Positions 61,595-63,589 of a stretch of 63,589 bases of DNA are shown one piece after another. Position numbers and translations under genes: made by a program. Origin of the DNA: Paraglaciecola arctica (lineage in GTDB: Bacteria; Pseudomonadota; Gammaproteobacteria; Enterobacterales; Alteromonadaceae); the NCBI RefSeq assembly GCF_018861065.1, contig NZ_JAHKQO010000052.1, positions 1 to 63,589 on the forward strand, given 5' to 3'. The notes beneath the pieces were generated by a model, which was not told the origin of the DNA, made no database searches, and worked only from the letters and a program-made list of their open reading frames with translations. Position 1 is the first letter of the stretch. Each line of letters begins with the position of its first letter.

Positions 61595-62518
61595 ATGAAC
61601 TTATCTTTGCTGGCTCGTCATCCGACACTTTTTTCGGTGCTGTGCGGTTCTTTAGCCGTATCTTCCAGTTTAAGTATTGGTTTAGGACAGTTGAAAAACC
61701 TTTCTGATATATCTTGGTTGGATGTGCTGGGCGAAGGTAGTTTGGGATTACTTTCTATCGTTTGGGTGTTTTTTATACTCATTAGCCGCCCCCCAGGCAA
61801 AGTGACTTCAGCCTTGGTGATAGGATTATGCTGCTTTCTTTTTTCAGCTTCCCTCGATTTCTTTGACGAATTTATGGCTTACCAAGAGGTGGCCACAGGT
61901 TTAAGTATGTTTGAGTCAATTCCCGCGGCTATCGGCATGCTGATTATGAGTTATGCGCTATATCAATGGCATCAAGAGCAATTGGTGCTCAATCAACAAT
62001 TACGTAACCGCGAACATGATTTACGCCAGCACGATCAGATTGACTTTATTACTAAGCTATATGGTGCGGATTATATGCGAGGTCAAATTCACAACAAGCT
62101 CGTAGCGCCTCCTCACTCTGACTGTTCTATCGTTATGTTAGACATTGACAACTTTGATCAATTTAATCGTCAGTTTGGCCATGCAGAAGGAGATAGATTA
62201 CTCCGCCAGATATCCGAATTAATCATTATGAATTTACGTTCATCTGACTTAGCTTGTCGCTATGCTGGTGACCGATTTGTTCTACTGTTACCCAATACGG
62301 GTAAAACCTTAGCCTTGGAGTTAGCAGAACAAGTTCGTCAAGCGATTTTCCACTTAGCTTACAAACCGCATCAACATCCACAGGCAATATATCACAATTT
62401 AACCTTTGCAATTGACTCAGTGAGGCCGGGCGACACAACCGACAATATTATTAACCGAGTCAATCAAAGCTTAGATGCTTCTAAACAATTACTTTATCCA
62501 AGTGAAGCTGCATTATGA
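61595..62518 (+). CDS. Membrane GGDEF-domain protein with degenerate active site
   Basis: The protein is 307 residues. About four helices fill the first 130 residues (LFSVLCGSLAVSSSLSIGLG, LLSIVWVFFILI, ALVIGLCCFLFSA, AAIGMLIMSYALY). A GGDEF domain follows (about 150-300), with IVMLDIDNFDQFNRQFGHAEG. The active motif reads CRYAGDRFVLLLP, so GGDEF has become AGDRF and the catalytic Glu is Arg. The RSSD inhibitory site five residues before it is kept. It is probably a c-di-GMP binder rather than a cyclase. It overlaps the AraC gene by four bases and is coupled to it. GAGG precedes the ATG. Confidence 0.85.
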   Translation: MNLSLLARHPTLFSVLCGSLAVSSSLSIGLGQLKNLSDISWLDVLGEGSLGLLSIVWVFFILISRPPGKVTSALVIGLCCFLFSASLDFFDEFMAYQEVATGLSMFESIPAAIGMLIMSYALYQWHQEQLVLNQQLRNREHDLRQHDQIDFITKLYGADYMRGQIHNKLVAPPHSDCSIVMLDIDNFDQFNRQFGHAEGDRLLRQISELIIMNLRSSDLACRYAGDRFVLLLPNTGKTLALELAEQVRQAIFHLAYKPHQHPQAIYHNLTFAIDSVRPGDTTDNIINRVNQSLDASKQLLYPSEAAL

Positions 62519-63528
62519 AAGTTTCTGCTACTTCATTTCTGTGCTTAGAAGATAAATACATACCAGCGCATCAGTTAGCTGCGAGTTTAGTGGATTATTC
62601 CGTGTCTCGAGGTGTCAACAAACACAAACTTTTACGTGGCACACGAATTTTCAGTGAAGACCTTAAGTCCGACAAAAAAATCAGCCTAGGTCAATTATTA
62701 CAATTGCTCAGTAATGTCAGAACCCAAACACCTGGCTATGATTGTGCGTTCCAAATTGGTAGGCGTTTATTCCCTAGTAATTATGGTGCAGTATCTAATG
62801 CGTTACTACATAGTCGCGACTTTGCTCAAGCTCTAAAAATTCTCAATATATTACGCATGCAAATCTGCCCTTTCTTCGACGCCTCAAGTTATCAAACTAA
62901 ACAACGACAATATTTGCTGATTAACCCAGCTTTGGGTTGTCATACACAGGTACAATTTTTATCCGAAATTTATTGCAGCGCTTTGATTTCTGCGACTAAG
63001 TTACTTTTTGGGCAACGCATTCCTATGTATTTTAGTTTCCCTTTCCAAAAGCCCAAATACATCCAAGAATACCAAGAAAACATTGGATATAGGTTATCGT
63101 TCTCACAACCCATGTTCAGTATTAGCTTTGAAAAAAAGTGGCTGACAACACCTTGCCTTCAAAGAAGTGACGGGTTGCGGAGTTATGCGATCAAACAAGC
63201 CCGTCTGCAAAACCTCCCTAAACAAGGATTTTTACAAGCCGTGCGTCATGAAATCACCAAACACAGGCAAGCCAGCTTAAATAACATTGCCTCACAATTT
63301 TCCATAAGCCCTGCCACCTTTAAACGTAAGTTAAAGTTACACAATACACATTTTAAACAATTGCAGGATGAACTAGGTAAACAGCAGGCCACTTACCTAT
63401 TACAAATTCAACAGTTTAGTAATGAACAAAGCGCTCATCTTATGCAGTTTAACGACATCCCCAATTTTCGGCGCTCTGTCAAACGCTGGACAGGCCTCAC
63501 TCCCAGTCAATTGAGGCTAGTTGAATAA
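62515..63528 (+). CDS. AraC family transcriptional regulator (OruR-like)
   Basis: The protein is 337 residues. The N-terminal domain (about 15-200) is of the arabinose-binding-like type seen in OruR and ArgR-type regulators (LAASLVDYSVSRGVNKHKLL, PGYDCAFQIGRRLFPSNYGA). The C-terminal helix-turn-helix pair is LNNIASQFSISPATFKRKLK and FNDIPNFRRSVKRWTGLTPS. It is the second gene of the unit with the degenerate GGDEF protein. It lies divergently from the phytate operon, so it may regulate it; this is inference. The 61 bases after it hold nothing identifiable. Confidence 0.9.
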   Translation: MKVSATSFLCLEDKYIPAHQLAASLVDYSVSRGVNKHKLLRGTRIFSEDLKSDKKISLGQLLQLLSNVRTQTPGYDCAFQIGRRLFPSNYGAVSNALLHSRDFAQALKILNILRMQICPFFDASSYQTKQRQYLLINPALGCHTQVQFLSEIYCSALISATKLLFGQRIPMYFSFPFQKPKYIQEYQENIGYRLSFSQPMFSISFEKKWLTTPCLQRSDGLRSYAIKQARLQNLPKQGFLQAVRHEITKHRQASLNNIASQFSISPATFKRKLKLHNTHFKQLQDELGKQQATYLLQIQQFSNEQSAHLMQFNDIPNFRRSVKRWTGLTPSQLRLVE

Positions 63529-63589
63529 AACCTATCGATAGCTGATTTATCACTAAAACTTGCATCTTTGAAGATCATAAATATACTGT

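Overview
The window is chromosomal DNA of a marine-type gammaproteobacterium, most likely of the family Alteromonadaceae (Glaciecola/Paraglaciecola/Alteromonas-like). This is inferred from an ArcA close to the E. coli sequence, SlmA, UbiK, YggX, GlpE/GlpG, the conserved waaA-coaD-mutM-rpmG-rpmB-radC-coaBC-slmA neighbourhood, a moderately AT-rich base composition, and the presence of OpgGH, a type III glutamine synthetase and a large TonB-dependent receptor. No insertion sequence, prophage, integron or CRISPR array was seen. The sequence is gene-dense, with 62 protein genes and one tRNA.

Layout. 1-2.4 kb: truncated dsbD and divergent fxsA. 2.4-6.3 kb: five tightly overlapping genes encoding a PmrA/QseB-like two-component system, a cupredoxin-like protein, an FTR1-like membrane protein without the iron-binding motifs, and an outer-membrane protein. 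A perfect PmrA-type box precedes them. 6.4-9 kb: type III glutamine synthetase with a candidate sigma-54 promoter, then a small parvulin. 9-12 kb: a TlpA/DUF4266/DUF3570/ApbE redox cassette. 12-15 kb: arcA and an orphan sensor kinase. 15-20.6 kb: trmB-rsmC-glgA-small secreted protein, an alpha/beta hydrolase, and divergent mutY-yggX. 20.8-25.5 kb: tRNA-Phe, a PQQ-type sugar dehydrogenase lipoprotein, cytochrome c5, and a GAF-GAF-GGDEF-EAL protein whose EAL domain is degenerate. 25.5-33.5 kb: rep, ubiK, ubiA-ubiC, a FliL-like protein, glpE-glpG, kbl-tdh.

33.6-37.7 kb: a PstS-like protein, an outer-membrane barrel and a membrane GGDEF-EAL sensor in one tight operon. 37.9-42.8 kb: an LPS-core locus (waaA, a glycosyltransferase, kdkA) carrying a teichoic-acid-like pair, a glycerol-3-phosphate-type cytidylyltransferase and a CDP-glycerol glycerophosphotransferase homologue. 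42.8-48 kb: the conserved housekeeping block, with dut missing from its usual place between coaBC and slmA. 48-51.6 kb: M28 peptidase, a TetR regulator, DUF1820 and EVE proteins. 51.7-55.3 kb: opgGH for osmoregulated periplasmic glucans. 55.6-61.3 kb: a phytate-scavenging operon (TonB receptor, acid phosphatase, dual-propeller phytase) with a good Pho box in front. 61.6-63.5 kb: an inactive-looking GGDEF protein translationally coupled to an AraC-type regulator.

The strongest candidates for undescribed biology are the FTR1-like operon without iron ligands, the DUF4266/DUF3570 cassette with its C-terminal GGGCGCN tail, the Pho-box-linked phytate operon, the PstS-like/barrel/c-di-GMP sensor operon, and the glycerophosphate genes inside the LPS-core locus. 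All functional statements come from reading the sequence and from remembered family knowledge; no database search was run.
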